The position numbers and the translations under genes are program-made. Source: Hordeum vulgare subsp. vulgare (lineage: Eukaryota > Streptophyta > Magnoliopsida > Poales > Poaceae). Taken from it: DNA of 64,000 nt. The notes under the pieces are model-generated. The model worked only from the letters and a program-made list of their open reading frames with translations, had not been told where the DNA came from and ran no database searches. Numbering within the stretch: position 1 is the first letter of the stretch; the number at the start of each line of letters is the position of its first letter. Of this stretch, positions 44,763-56,183 are shown in pieces. The stretch spans positions 171,102,689 to 171,166,688 of the forward strand of contig NC_058523.1 in assembly GCF_904849725.1 (NCBI RefSeq). The letters are read 5' to 3'.

Positions 44763-45875
44763 TTGGATCAACGTGAATACTTTAGGGATTATGCCTTGAC
44801 TCAAAAAGGGAAACTGTTATGGGATCAAATTCATATGTTGAAATGGTATGCTTGGGATCTATGCTTGAGAAATGATATTACTTGTTGCTCTAGGATGAAG
44901 GCTAAACACCTTCCCTTTTCTTGTAAATTTAATGCTAATGAAACCTTGGCTTCTTATGCTAATGGTATATATGATAACTATGATGTGGAACAAATAGAAG
45001 AGTTTGTGGCTTTTATGGGTGCTTATGAAATTGAAGCTCTGTTTAAAAAGTGTGATGATAATGATGATGTTGTTTACCGATCTGAAAATTTGGTTATGCT
45101 TCGTTATTGTTATAGTAATTATGAATATAATTCCCATATTTATCGATTTATGGAGAAATTATCCGCTGCCCAAGAAGAGACTAATATTTTGCAGGAAACT
45201 ATGGAAGAAGAAAATGCTGAAACTGTGAGCTCATTAGATGAAAAAGATGACGAGGAGAGCGAAGAACAAAAGGAGGAAGAGCTGACTAGCTACCCGTGCC
45301 CACCTTCTAATGAGAGTAACTCTTGAACTCAAACATTGTTTAATTTCCCTTCATTCTTACCGAAGGATGAATGCTATGTTGATTGCTATGATCCCTTGGA
45401 TTCGTTTGAAATATCCCTTTTTGATGAACTTGATGCTTGCTATGCTTGTGGCCATGATGCCAATATGAATAATGCTTATGAAGATGAACTTGCTATAGTT
45501 CCTTATGTTAAACATGAAATTGTTGCTATCGCACCCACTTATGATAGTCCTATTATCTTTTTGAACTCTCCCAACTACACTATATCGGAGAAGTTTGCTC
45601 TTATTAGGGATTACATAGATGGGTTGCCTTCTACTAATACACATGATGATTTTGATGAATATAATATGCATGTGCTTGCTGATCCTACTTGCAATTATTT
45701 TGAGAGAGGAACTACATCTCCACCTCTCTATGTTTCCAATACGATAAAATTGCAAGAAACTACTTATGCTATGTATTGGCCTTTACTTGATGTGCATGAA
45801 TTGTTCTTTTATGACATGACAATGCATAGGAAGAGAGTTAGACTTCGTCATTGCATGATATATGTTATCTTGTGA
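44763..45875 (+). pseudogene. Element H internal ORF, family-specific protein of unknown function
   Basis: One frame runs from 44763 to the stop at 45873-45875, with a single internal TGA at 45324-45326. An earlier ATG near 44632 lies in another frame, so the true N-terminus is probably frameshifted. The middle is strongly acidic (EKDDEESEEQKEEELT). Near the end come DPTCN, an RG pair and MTMHRKRVRLR, the same series as in B's ORF. There are no enzyme motifs. It may be the structural protein of this non-autonomous group, by position only. Confidence 0.6.
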
Positions 45876-48321
45876 TCACTACTAAATTACAAATCATTGT
45901 TAATTAAAATTGGCTTTGATATACCTTGGGATCCGGGTGGATACATTACTTGAGCACTTTATGCCTAGCTTAATGGCTTTAAACAAAGCGATGCCTGGGA
46001 GACAACCCGGAGGTTTTAGAGAGTCATTTATTTCTGTTCAGTGCTTTTATATAGTTTAAAAACAAAAAAATATAGAGGGGAGCTTAAATTTTTTTCAAAA
46101 AAAGAAGCAATTGAAAGGTGATGTATTGCGGAAGTGAGGGTCGACCTTGAACACTTGTGTTCATGCTCACGGAAACAATGTAGAATTTTTCATGGAAGTT
46201 TCTCGCAAAAATAATTATCCCCTTGTAAAATTCCATTTTATTATAAAAATAATGTGCCAAGTAAAGCCTTTATGATTAGTTTGGGTGATAGTTGTTTGAT
46301 CATGCTAAAAAAGACAGAAACTTTGCACTCACGGAATCATTTCTTATTTCTATACAGAGAGCTCTATTGAGTTGATTCTTTTTGCTGCTGATTGATATAC
46401 AAATTGCCTTAATTATCATAGTTTTTCAGAATTTTTGGAGTATCAGAAGTATGGTATATGTTCAGATTACTATAGATTTTTCTGTTTTTGACAGATTTTG
46501 TTTTGTATGCATTGTTCTCTTATTTTGATGATTCTATGGGAAGTATCGGGGGGTATGAACCATGGTGAAGTTGGATTACAGTAGATATAATGCTAATATG
46601 AATTTGGAATGAGTTCACAACAGTACTTAAATGGTGATTTACTTTATTATACTAACGGATCTCATGAAGGTTTTGTTGAGTTTTGTGTGATTGAAGTTTT
46701 CAAGTTTTGGGTGAGACCACGATGGATGAAGGAATAAGGAGAGGCAAGAGCCTAAGCTTGGGGATGCCCGAGGCACCCCAAGGTAATATTCAAGGAAGAC
46801 TCAAGCGTCTAAGCTTGGGGATACCCCGGAAGGCATCCCCTCTTTCGTCTACAATCTATCGGTAATTTTACTCGGAGCTATATTTTTATACTTCACATGA
46901 TATGTGCAAATTCTTGGAGCGTCTTTTATGTTTATTTTCCCTTTTTATTTTATGCACCATGCTCGTATGAGATAGTCCTTGGTTGATTTATAGAATGCTT
47001 CATGTGCTTCACTTATATCATTTGAAGTTTGGATTGCCTGTTTCCCTACACATAGAAAACCGCCATTTGTAGAATGCTCTATTGCTTCACTTATATTTGT
47101 TAGAGTGGGGCATATCTTTTGTAGAAAGAATTAAACTCTCATGCTTCACTTATACCTATTTAGAGAGTTAACAAGAGTTGGTCATTCACATGGTTAGTCA
47201 TAAAATCCTACAAAAACATGTAGATCACTGAATATGATATGTTTGATTCCTTGCAATAGTTTTGCGACATGAAGATGTGATATTAGAGTCATGCTAGTGA
47301 GTAATTGTGCATTCGTAGAAATACTTGTGTTAAGGTTTGTGATTCCCGTAGCATGCACGTATGGTGAACCGTTATGTGACGAGGTCGAAGCATGATTTAT
47401 TCATAGATTGTCATCCTTTGTGTGGAGGTCGGGATCGTGCGATGGTTAACTCCTACCAACCCTTCCCCTAGGAGCATGCGTGTAGTACCTTGTTTCGATA
47501 ACTAATAGGCTTTTTCAATAAGTATGTGAGTTATTTGTGACTAATGTTGAGTCCATGGATTATACGCACTCTCACCCTTCCACCATTGCTAGCCTCTCTA
47601 GAATCGCGCAACTTTCGTACGTGCATTACACCCACCATATACCCTTCCTCAAAACAGCCACCATACCTACCTATTATGGCATTTCCATAGCCATTCCGAG
47701 ATATATTTCCATGCACCTTCCATCGTTCCGTTTATTATGACACGCACCATCATTGTCATATTGCTTTGCATGATCATAAGATAGCTAGCATGATGTTTTC
47801 ATGGCTTGTGTGTTTTTTGATCACATTGCTACGCTACATCATTGCACATCCCGGTACACCGCCTGAGGCATTCATATAGAGTCATATTTTGTTCTAAATA
47901 TCGAGTTGTAAGTAAATAAAAGTGTGATGATCATCATTATTAGAGCATTGTCCCATGTGAGGAAGTAATAAAAGAGGCCAATGAAGCCCAAATAAAAAAA
48001 GAGGCCAAATAAGCCCACCAAAAAAAGAAAACAAATTCAAAACAGATTAAAAAATGAGAGAAAAGAGAGAAGGGACAATGCTACTATCCTTTACCACACT
48101 TTTGCTTCAAAGTAGCACCATGATCTTCATGGTAGAGAGTCTCCTATGTTGTCACTTTCATATACTAGTGGGAAATTTTCATTATAGAACTTGGCTTGTA
48201 TATTCCAATGATGGTCTTCCTCAAATTGCCCTAGGTCTTCGTGAGAAAGCAAGTTGGATGCACACCCACTAGTTTCTTTTTGAACTTTCATACACTTATA
48301 GCTCTTGTGCATCTGTTGCAT
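45876..48321 (+). mobile_element. Element H internal region, non-coding, left of MITE
   Basis: It holds the post-ORF motif (45965-46012), two polypurine-like copies (46754-46768 and 46811-46825) and an A-rich tract (about 47960-48070), in the same order as in B and F. No gene is seen. Confidence 0.6.
48315..48321. repeat. Target-site duplication of MITE, left copy (GTTGCAT)
   Basis: gttgcat is repeated at 48511-48517. In B and F the same place reads without interruption (tttgtatggcaatccc and cttgtatggcaatccc). Confidence 0.8.
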
Positions 48322-48510
48322 ACAAAGTTGTCAGAATCGCGATTCTGAATCGGATCGGAGCTCTGTTGGTAGGATCGTGAGTCATAGAATCATAACTACC
48401 AGGATCGTAGAAACTTAGATTTTGTGAGAAAAATTCTAGAATCGGAGGGGATGGTTTGGATCGTAAGGTATTAAGGTTCTAAGACTTGAGTCACGATTCT
48501 CACAACTTTG
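48322..48510. mobile_element. MITE (189 bp) with terminal inverted repeats
   Basis: The ends read acaaagttgtcagaatcg and, in reverse complement from the right, caaagttgtgagaatcg. This gives an inverted repeat of about 17 bp with one mismatch. Internal agaatcg/cgattct words recur. A 7 bp duplication flanks it, with the eighth base differing (a/g), so the class could be hAT-like or Mutator-like. There is no coding capacity. Confidence 0.8.
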
Positions 48511-48517
48511 GTTGCAT

Positions 48518-49031
48518 GGAAATCCCTACTCACTCACATTGATATCTATTGATGGGCATCTCCATAGTCCGTTGATGTGCCTAGTTGATGTGAGACTATC
48601 TCCTCCTTTTTGTCTTCTCCACAACCACCATATTCTATTCCACCTATAGTGTTATGTCCATGGCTCACGCTCATGTATTGCGTGAAAGTTGAAAAAGTTG
48701 AGAACACTAAAGTATGAAACAATTGCTTGGCTAAAGCCGGGGTTGTGCAAGATTTAAATACGTTGTGTGGGGAAGATGGAGCGTAGCCAGACTATATGAT
48801 TTTGTAGGGATAACTTTCTTTGGCCATGATATTTTGAGAAGACATGATTTCTTTGTTAGTATGCTTGAAATATTATTGTATTTATGTCAAATGCTAGACT
48901 ATTTCTTTGAATCACTCGTGTTTTAGTATTCATGCCATGATTAGATTATATGATCAAGATTATGCTAGGTAGCATTCCACATCAAAAATTATCTTTTTTA
49001 TCATTTACCTACTCGAGGACGAGCATGAATT
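48518..49031 (+). mobile_element. Element H internal region right of MITE
   Basis: This non-coding stretch aligns by eye with 7575-8089 of B and 29535-30048 of F. Confidence 0.6.
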
Positions 49032-49045
49032 GAGCTTGGGGATGC
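49032..49045 (+). other. Element H 3' polypurine tract
   Basis: gagcttggggatgc abuts the 3' LTR. Confidence 0.75.
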
Positions 49046-50581
49046 TGATATGTCTCCGTCGTATCTATAATTTTTTATTGTTTCATGCCAATATTCTACA
49101 ACTTTCATATACTTTTGGAAACTTATTATACTATTTTTGGGACTAACATATTGATCCAGTGCCCAGTGCCAGTTCCTGTTTGTTGCATGTTTTATGTTTT
49201 GCAGAATATCCATACCAAAAAAAGTCCAAACGCAATAAAAAACCTACGGGGATTTTTTTGGAATATTTATGATTTTTGGGAAGAAGAATCAACGCGAAAC
49301 GATACCCGAAGGGGTCACGAGCCCAGGAGGCGGGCCCTACCCCCCCAGGCACGCCTGGCAGACTCGTGACCAACCCCTAAGGCGGTTGGGGCCGATCTTT
49401 CGCTGCAAGAAAGCTAATATCCGGAAGAAAATCGTGTTAAAAGTACACGTCAATCGGAGTTACGGATCTCCGGGAATTTAAGGAACAGTGAAAGGCCAGA
49501 ATTTGGGAGCACAGAAATAGATGGACACAAAGAGAGAGATCCAATCTCGGAGGGGCTCTCGCCCCTCTGCCGCCATGGATACCATGGACCAGAGGGGAAA
49601 CCCTTCTCCCATCTAGGGAGGAGGTCAAGGAATAAGAAGAAGAAGGGGGGTTCTCTCCCCCTCTCTCCCGGCGGCGCCGGAAAGCCGCCCGGGACATCAT
49701 CGTGTGACGGCGATCTACACCAACACCTCCGTCATCTTCACCAACACCTCCATCACCTCCCCCCATCTATATTCAGCGGTCCACTCTCCCGCAACCCGTT
49801 GTACCCTCTACTTGAACATGGTGATTTATGCTTCATATTATTATCCAATGATGTGTTGCCATCCTATGATGTCTGAGTAGATTTTCGTTGTCCTATCGGT
49901 GATTGATGAATTGCTATGATTGGTTTAATTTGCTTGTGGTTATGTTGCTGTCCTTTGGTTCCCATCATATGACCGCGCGCGTGGATCACACCATAGGGTT
50001 AGTAGTATGTTGATAGGACTGTGTATTGGAGGGCAAGGGTGACAGGAGCTTCAGCCTAGCATAGAAATTGATGCATACGGGATTGAAGGGGGACCAATAT
50101 ATCTTATTGCTATAGTTGGGTTTTACCTTAATGAATGTTAGTAGTTGCGGATGCTTGCTAATAGTTCCAATCATAAGTGCATAGAATTCCAAGTAAGGGA
50201 TGACATGCTAGCAGTGGCCTCTCCCACATAAAACTTGCTATCAGTCTAATAACGTAGTCAATTGCTTAGGGACAATTCGGCAACTCCTACCATCACTTTT
50301 CCACACACGTTAAACTAACGTAATTGTTTCTTTATCTAAACAGCCCCTAGTTTTTATTTACGTATTCTTTATTATCTTGCAAACCTATCCTATCACACAT
50401 ACAAAGTACTTCCTGTTTCATACTTGTCCTAGGTAAAGCGATCTTAAAGTGTGCGTAGAGTTGTATCGGTGGTCGATAGAACTTGAGGGAATATTTGTCC
50501 TACCTTTAGCTCCTCGTTGGGTTCGACACTCTTACTTATCGAGAAAGGCTACAATTGATCCCCTATACTTGTGGGTTGTCA
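49046..50581 (+). repeat. Element H 3' LTR
   Basis: It starts tgatatgtctccgtcg, matches 42974-44507, and ends cttgtgggttgtca. Hairpin at about 49313-49372. Confidence 0.9.
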
Positions 50582-51648
50582 TCCATCCACGAACTTCGGG
50601 GTCCTTTGCCGTTTTAGCTTCTGGAAAGCATGAGTCTTTATTGTTCTATGAGTCGTCCAAGCATGGACGCTATCAGTATCAAAGAGCATAAGTCGCCACA
50701 CTGCACTTATTTCAAAACTGGGTACTGATAAGCCAAAGAGGACCAAAGTTGCCACGTTGCATGGTTCAAACATGGACGCCTTATATGGTTTTGAGAATTA
50801 AGCTGACTTACTTGGGGCTACTAGTTCCCAATTTGTTTTGCAGTAAGAGCGTAAAACGCTTCTGCAATCCTATGATCGTCTTTTCCCTGATCATAGGTCA
50901 CTTGGGGGGCTTCCACTCATTGAGTTCATCCTGAATACCCTCTTGGCTAGCGAAAAATTACCGCATTACAAATGGTTATACTGGACTATGTGTTGGACGA
51001 GTCGCCATATGGACCCATGTACTCTTGGCGAGTCAATCCACTTTTTAGACCCTGAATTCGCCTTGGTTAAAACATGAAAGGTACTGGCCAGAGCCACACA
51101 TGGAAAATAGAGAAACCATTGGTTCACTGAACCTGCTTCACTGAAGCCTGACTCGCGCCTGATCAGCCGGTCTAAAAACTTGGGCTATTGCAAAAGCTTT
51201 CTTCGGGTAGCACTAGAGTTTTGCAAACTTGTCCTATCCTGTCGTAGCTCATCGAGCCGACAAATTTTTACGACTATCTTCGTGGCACTGCCGCAAGGTT
51301 TCATAAAACTTTATATGACTCGCCGCGACTCACTGAGTCGGCTCCATGTTTATAACTTGCCATGACTTATTGAGTCAGCCTATGGTGCTTTCTCCCTGAT
51401 AAACAGGTTGAAGAAGCTTTCTCTTGTCGACACATGACACTTCCTAAAATATCAAGCATCAAGATTGGTAAAGGCGACTCATGATTCACCTAAAGGATAA
51501 ACTATTCAGCAATGTCAAGCAAAAGGCACGGATGGAAGATTGTTTCCCTAACAACTATTACATGGCTCACACGGCCATACCGGGTATCATCTCCCGGTTA
51601 AGGAAAGATCAAATTGTTTTTCCAGCAATGACTACACCCTGGTTAGAC
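50582..51648 (+). mobile_element. Element E 3' internal region between H and the antisense gene
   Basis: This 1.07 kb has no coding frame. AGTCGCC/GGCGACT recurs (50691, 51000, 51473), which links it to the other E blocks. Confidence 0.55.
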
Positions 51649-52274
51649 TTAAGTCGCCTCCGAGTCGCCTTGCCTTGAGATCTCTCCATCTTCAATTTGT
51701 AAGTCGCCGAGTTTCCAGTTGCACTTGGACAAGACGATGAATTCATCTTCGTCGTTTAGAAATATAGATAAGTCTGCTTCAAAGTCGAAGGGATTCTTGA
51801 GTCGGCGAGGAGTTAGGCTGGTAATTCCAGACGAAGGAGGAGTCGCCTTTTTGTTGTTGTCGTCATACGCAGCCTGGTATTTGTTCAAGTCCAAACTGGC
51901 CACCAGCTGAGTCGCCGCGGCACGGGACTCTTTCACAACCCGGTGGTAATCATCTTCAGTAAACTCCGACTCATCATCCTTCAGCTCAGGGTAACCAGCT
52001 CCTACTTCCTCTGGCTTGAGTTCAGGGGCATACGCCAGGCACTTGCTTAGGGTGGTCAGAGCTCCCTTGCGAGCGGCTGGCCTCTTTAGCTCCTCTACTT
52101 GTGGTGGCAACGTTGACAAGCAGGCGAGCATATTCTTGATGGACTTGATTGGTTCCTTGTTGCCCATTACTGCCTTCATCGTCAGCATGCTCCCTGTATA
52201 CAGCTGCTCCGTAAAGGTGTAAATCGCCTTAAGCTTCAGGATGCAGTCGTCTTGGAGATTGGCGGATCGTGGAC
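51649..52274 (-). pseudogene. Antisense gene: last coding exon
   Basis: After acceptor ctttgtag the frame is open through CILKLKAIYTFTEQLYTG and MLTMKAVMGNKEPIKSI to a stop at 51649-51651. Reading across the splice restores about 28 codons upstream of the first ATG (52188), which supports the intron. The tail is acidic (LSIFLNDEDEFIVLS). Confidence 0.62.
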
Positions 52275-52357
52275 CTACAAAGGATAAAACAATGACAATC
52301 TGGATTTGGAAACTAATATTATGGCTTCTCTTTTTGAATGAGGGAATTGCTTCTTAC

Positions 52358-52634
52358 CAAAGATGGCTTTGGTCATGTTGGAGACATGTTTTATTAGCCC
52401 GGAGAGCTCCTGTAGGGTGGCTTCTAACTTTGCCTCGGCTTTTTCTGCCCGCTTAAGGAGGGCGGCTTGATCAGCATTGGCTTTCTTCTCAAAAAAATTA
52501 TGGTCGGCTTTCATCTTCTCCATATTAGCCAGAGCCAACTGATATTTTTCTTCAGACGCAGTCCGAGCATCCTGCTGTTCGGCTAAGCTTTACTTCAAGT
52601 CAGCAAGAGATGACTCGGCCCGGGTCACAGATTC
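52358..52634 (-). pseudogene. Antisense gene: coding exon 5 (coiled coil)
   Basis: The acceptor is tttgcag/gaatct and the donor ttg/gtaaga. The product is a coiled coil (EKKANADQAALLKRAEKAEA). A TAA lies about 45 bases in, breaking the frame. Confidence 0.6.
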
Positions 52635-52730
52635 CTGCAAACAAATTGTGGGGAGACAAGTTTAAGAACTGTTGCAAGAAACATCCCTAACACTTGGGGG
52701 CTAATGTATGATTCTATTCGAAGTCATAAA

Positions 52731-53416
52731 AAATACAAGACCTGGTTCATCTTTCAAAATATGACCCAGCCCTTGGGGGCTACAGGTTGAAGTTTTTATT
52801 TAATACAAGACCCGGCTCATCTCTCAAAAGATGACCAGGCCCTTCGGGGCTACAGGTTGAAGTTTTTATCTAATACAAGACCTGGCTCATCTTTCAAAAG
52901 ATGACCTAGCCCTTGGGGGCTACAGGTTGAAGTTTTTACCTAATACAAGACCCAACTCATCTTTCAAAAGATGACCCGGCCCTTGGGGGCTACAGGTTGA
53001 AGTTTTTATCTAATACAAGACCCGGCTCATCTTTCAAAAGATGACCCGGCCCTTGGGGGCTACAAGTTGAAGTTTTTATCTAATACAAGACCCAACTCAT
53101 CTTTCAAAAGATTACCCGACCCTTGGGGCTACAGGTTGAAGTTTTTCTCTAATACAAGACCCGGCTCATCTTTCAAAAGATGACCCGGCCCTTGGGGGCT
53201 ACAGGTTGAAGTTTTTATCTAATACAAGACCCGGCTCATCTTTCAAAAGATGACCCGGCCCTTGGGGGCTACAGGTTGAAGTTTTTATTTAATGCAAGAC
53301 CCGGCTCATCTTTCAAAAGATGACTCGGCCCTTGGGGGCTACAGGTTGAAGTTTTTATATCAATTCAAGACCCGACTAATCTTTCAAAAGATGATCCGGC
53401 CCTTGGGGGCTATGGA
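52731..53416. repeat. 70 bp minisatellite, about 10 copies
   Basis: Units start at about 52731, 52801, 52871, 52941, 53011, 53081, 53150, 53220, 53290 and 53361; the spacing is 70 bp, once 69. Each has catctttcaaaagatg, a small hairpin, followed by cccggcccttgggggctaca. Copies differ by a few substitutions. The array fills the intron between exons 4 and 5 of the antisense gene. Confidence 0.92.
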
Positions 53417-53518
53417 CAGATATGGGTCTACCAGAGATTGCAACAAATATTATTTCATCAAGCAACACTAGTTTCCTAGAAGGCTAATGGGTGGAAGAAC
53501 ACATAATAAAGGACGTAC

Positions 53519-53990
53519 CTCATGTTTGACTTTCATCATGTGGATCAAGATCTTATCCATTTCATAACTCGTCTCGAGGCGACTTACGAAGCCAGAGCAG
53601 AGTTGGTCAAATTCGAGCTTCTCATAATGGGGAAGCTTCAGCTTAGTGACATCTTGTTCTACGGAAGGATGGGATACTTTTGATGTGTGTTTGGATAACA
53701 CCGTCGCTGCAGGTTTGGAGTAGCCAGTACCAGTAATAATTACGATATCTAGATATTTAGTCGCCATGGAAGAACTCGGCAGGTTAACATTGTCAGTAGT
53801 TTCCTTTAAAGAGCATGGAGAGTCGTTCCAGACGTCAGGAATGTCATCCGCAGGATCATCATGAGCTACCGCTTGCTCCTCATGAAGCTCTGGGGCAGAG
53901 GTGCTTACGCCTAACACCTCAGTCGTCTTAGGAGCAGAAGACAAGTCGCCAGTTTTCTCTTCTTTGCTTGTGCTCCGAGATAAGGACATC
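53519..53990 (-). pseudogene. Antisense gene: coding exon 4
   Basis: It reads SKEEKTGDLSSAPKTTEVL, an acidic middle, then KLEFDQLCSGFVSRLETSYE and ends KVKHE before donor gag/gtacgt. The acceptor is not certain, so the 5' edge is approximate. Confidence 0.55.
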
Positions 53991-54045
53991 AAAGTTAGAA
54001 CAAATATCATTATTGGGAAGGGAAAAGGTTAATAAAAGAACTTAC

Positions 54046-54110
54046 CCTTGTACACGAATCATTGGCGGAAGAGCTCACATCATTGAGTCGCCACACGAAG
54101 GAGGATAAAC
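54046..54110 (-). pseudogene. Antisense gene: coding exon 3 (65 bp)
   Basis: This short segment lies between ttctttcag and gtaagttc on the minus strand, both near consensus. It reads LSSFVWRLNDVSSSANDSC. Confidence 0.5.
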
Positions 54111-54193
54111 CTGAAAGAATAAAAGTTCAAGGAGTGAATGAGTTATGAATCACATTTTCTACAAGGAGCAGAGTGTGTTTAACAGGAGTATAC

Positions 54194-54445
54194 CTCACTT
54201 GTGCGTTTCCGACCGGTTGTCTTTTCAGGTAACCCGGAAACTAAGTCGCTAGAGCGGCTCCGGGTTTTACGTTTGGGAGTATACTTTGCCTTCTTCAAAA
54301 GGAAATCAGGGTCCAGACAAGCATTTGGGTGAGACATGGGAGCTTTTCCACAAATCCGCCTGGCCGGCCTAGGTGAAGAGGAAGTTGAGTCGGAAGAAAT
54401 AGAAATTACCTCAACCACGTCATCTTGGCTCTCATAGTCATTGTC
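54194..54445 (-). pseudogene. Antisense gene: coding exon 2
   Basis: It runs from gcgtag/gac to gag/gtatac and reads DNDYESQDDVVEVISISSD then a basic segment (KYTPKRKTRSRSSD), possibly a nuclear-localisation signal. Confidence 0.6.
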
Positions 54446-54518
54446 CTACGCATAAAGGTAACAGGCTATAATTATAAGTCGGAGCATAATGATGATAAAC
54501 AAAAGGGTAAATTTTTAC

Positions 54519-55568
54519 CTCTGACTGTGGCAGCTTAGTTATTTTCTGGGTGGTCACCTTTGGCCTTCGAGACCAAAATGGATCACCTTTCTGGTGGATA
54601 GAATCAAAATTCAAACCTGAAACACTGGCGCATATGTTGAAAAATGTAGAAGGAGGCGACTTAGATTGTTACCGTGGAGCCGGGTTGGTGAGGCAGAAAG
54701 GCTTGAGCCTGACATTGGCACAGTTTTCCAAGGACTCGCCAGTTAACTTCTTGATTATGTCAACAATGTCTTTTTCGGCGAGTCTTTTATGATGAAAGCA
54801 TTGCGGATGGTTCATGCTGCCATCGTATTCCCACATCATACCATTCCGGAGACTCAGAAGAAGAATATTCCACTCCACCCAGCAACGGAATAGGTCAACC
54901 CCGGTGAGCCCATTATTGGTCAAAGACCGCAGCTCACAGAATATGGGGATGAATTCCGATTCTTCTTCTTCAGTAAGCTTCTCTGGCAGCTTGAAGTCCA
55001 TGGGTAAGCGATCTTCTCTATAACCCGGAAGTGGGTTCTCACTGGGAGGAGAAGTGTCACGGAAATAAAACCAAGACTCGGCTCAGCATTTGGGATGGCT
55101 GGGCAGGAGGACAGACGGAAACCCGCGTTCGCGGCACCGCTGGATGTTGACCCCCCCCCCCCCCCCCGAGTTCCAAGTTGGGACCGTTGGAAAATTCATT
55201 CTGGTGGTTCAGATGGAAGAAGTTCCAAAATAATAGAACTATGGGCTCTATCTACAGGTATGCCTCGCAAAAAAAACTTGGAACTGACAGAGATTACTGA
55301 TGGAATTGGGTCCCAGATCCTCAGGGTGAACATTGAGGAAATGTAGAGCGTCTCTAAAGAACTTTGATCCGGGTGGTTTGAAGCCTCGTTCAAGATGATC
55401 AATGAAAATAATAACTTCCCCCTCGACAGGATTGGGAATCACCTCGCGTGGGGCGGTCCGCCAACCAATGACTTCCTTACTATCAAGATGACCCAACTTG
55501 ACAAATTTCTCAACAAAGGCGTCATTAATCTTGGTTGGTAGCCAATCGCATTTTGAGATGCTAACCAT
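54519..55568 (-). pseudogene. Antisense gene: coding exon 1 (Transposase_28-like)
   Basis: It begins at ATG 55568 (MVSISKCDWL). GEVIIFIDHLERGFKPPGSKF and DLGPNSISNLCQFQVF match the pattern of the plant putative gypsy-type domain. After a frameshift at about 55263 the reading continues through FRDTSPPSENPLPGYREDRL, EEESEFIPIFCEL and WVEWNILLLSL. The donor is gtcagag/gtaaaa. A C17 run (55151-55167) lies inside and may contribute another frame change. Confidence 0.65.
55151..55167. repeat. Poly-C run (17 C)
   Basis: Seventeen consecutive C inside antisense coding exon 1. Its length is prone to sequencing and assembly error. Confidence 0.9.
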
Positions 55569-56183
55569 GACTAAAAAAAGAAGGAAAAAGGCGGCTCATT
55601 AAGGACCATAAAACATGGTAACTCGCCAGCTGGAGATCTACAATATGTCTGTAGGGGCCTTATAACTCGCCATTAGGTGACTAAAAGGACCTAAATATGG
55701 GGATATCCTAACTCGCCAGTTGAGCGACTTATGGTATGTCTACAAAGGCGTTATGACTCGCCCTTCGGCGATCGAAGGCATAGCTTTGGCAATATTCTAA
55801 CTCGCTGTGGTGGAGGATGGCAAGTTGCGATTCAGAAAAGATTATTTCCTTAGGAATATTCCCGGAGTGGGATAAACAAGTTTCGAAAAACAAGCAATGA
55901 AATACGGATCTACGGGTGGATCAAATTAAGGAGATAATACCAAAACAAAGTTGTGAAGACTACGAACGCATGAAAGTGAGAGGGGTATCTCATGAATATA
56001 TGTAGTAAATACATCAAAATGACCAACATATGTGGCGATGCTATTGTGCTCTACTACTACGAAGGATCTATCGGAAGTATAGTTGATGGATCTAGAACGA
56101 GAAGGGGATCATCGTTGCATTCCGGGGATAAACTTAGACGAACATGGCAGCAAGGTCTAACCCTAATGGGGAAAAATGCTTAC
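55569..56183 (-). other. First intron/leader of antisense gene with degenerate ACTCGCC repeats
   Basis: Between 55620 and 55770 the words taactcgcca, ataactcgcc and tgactcgccc recur about every 35-50 bp. No other gene is supportable here. Confidence 0.45.

Larger units (their letters stand above)
42974..50581 (+). mobile_element. Element H: non-autonomous Athila-type Gypsy element carrying a MITE
   Basis: This 7,608 bp element has LTRs of 1,534 and 1,536 bp, a mutated Asp-type primer site, one broken ORF, the same internal motif order as B and F, and a polypurine tract. Its LTR body differs from those of B and F after the first hundred bases or so. The bases before (ggcac) and after (tccat) do not match, so no TSD is seen. 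Confidence 0.88.

Noticed and set aside
52731..53416. Possible CRISPR array
   Set aside because: Units are contiguous 70 bp copies without unique spacers, in a plant retrotransposon; it is a minisatellite.
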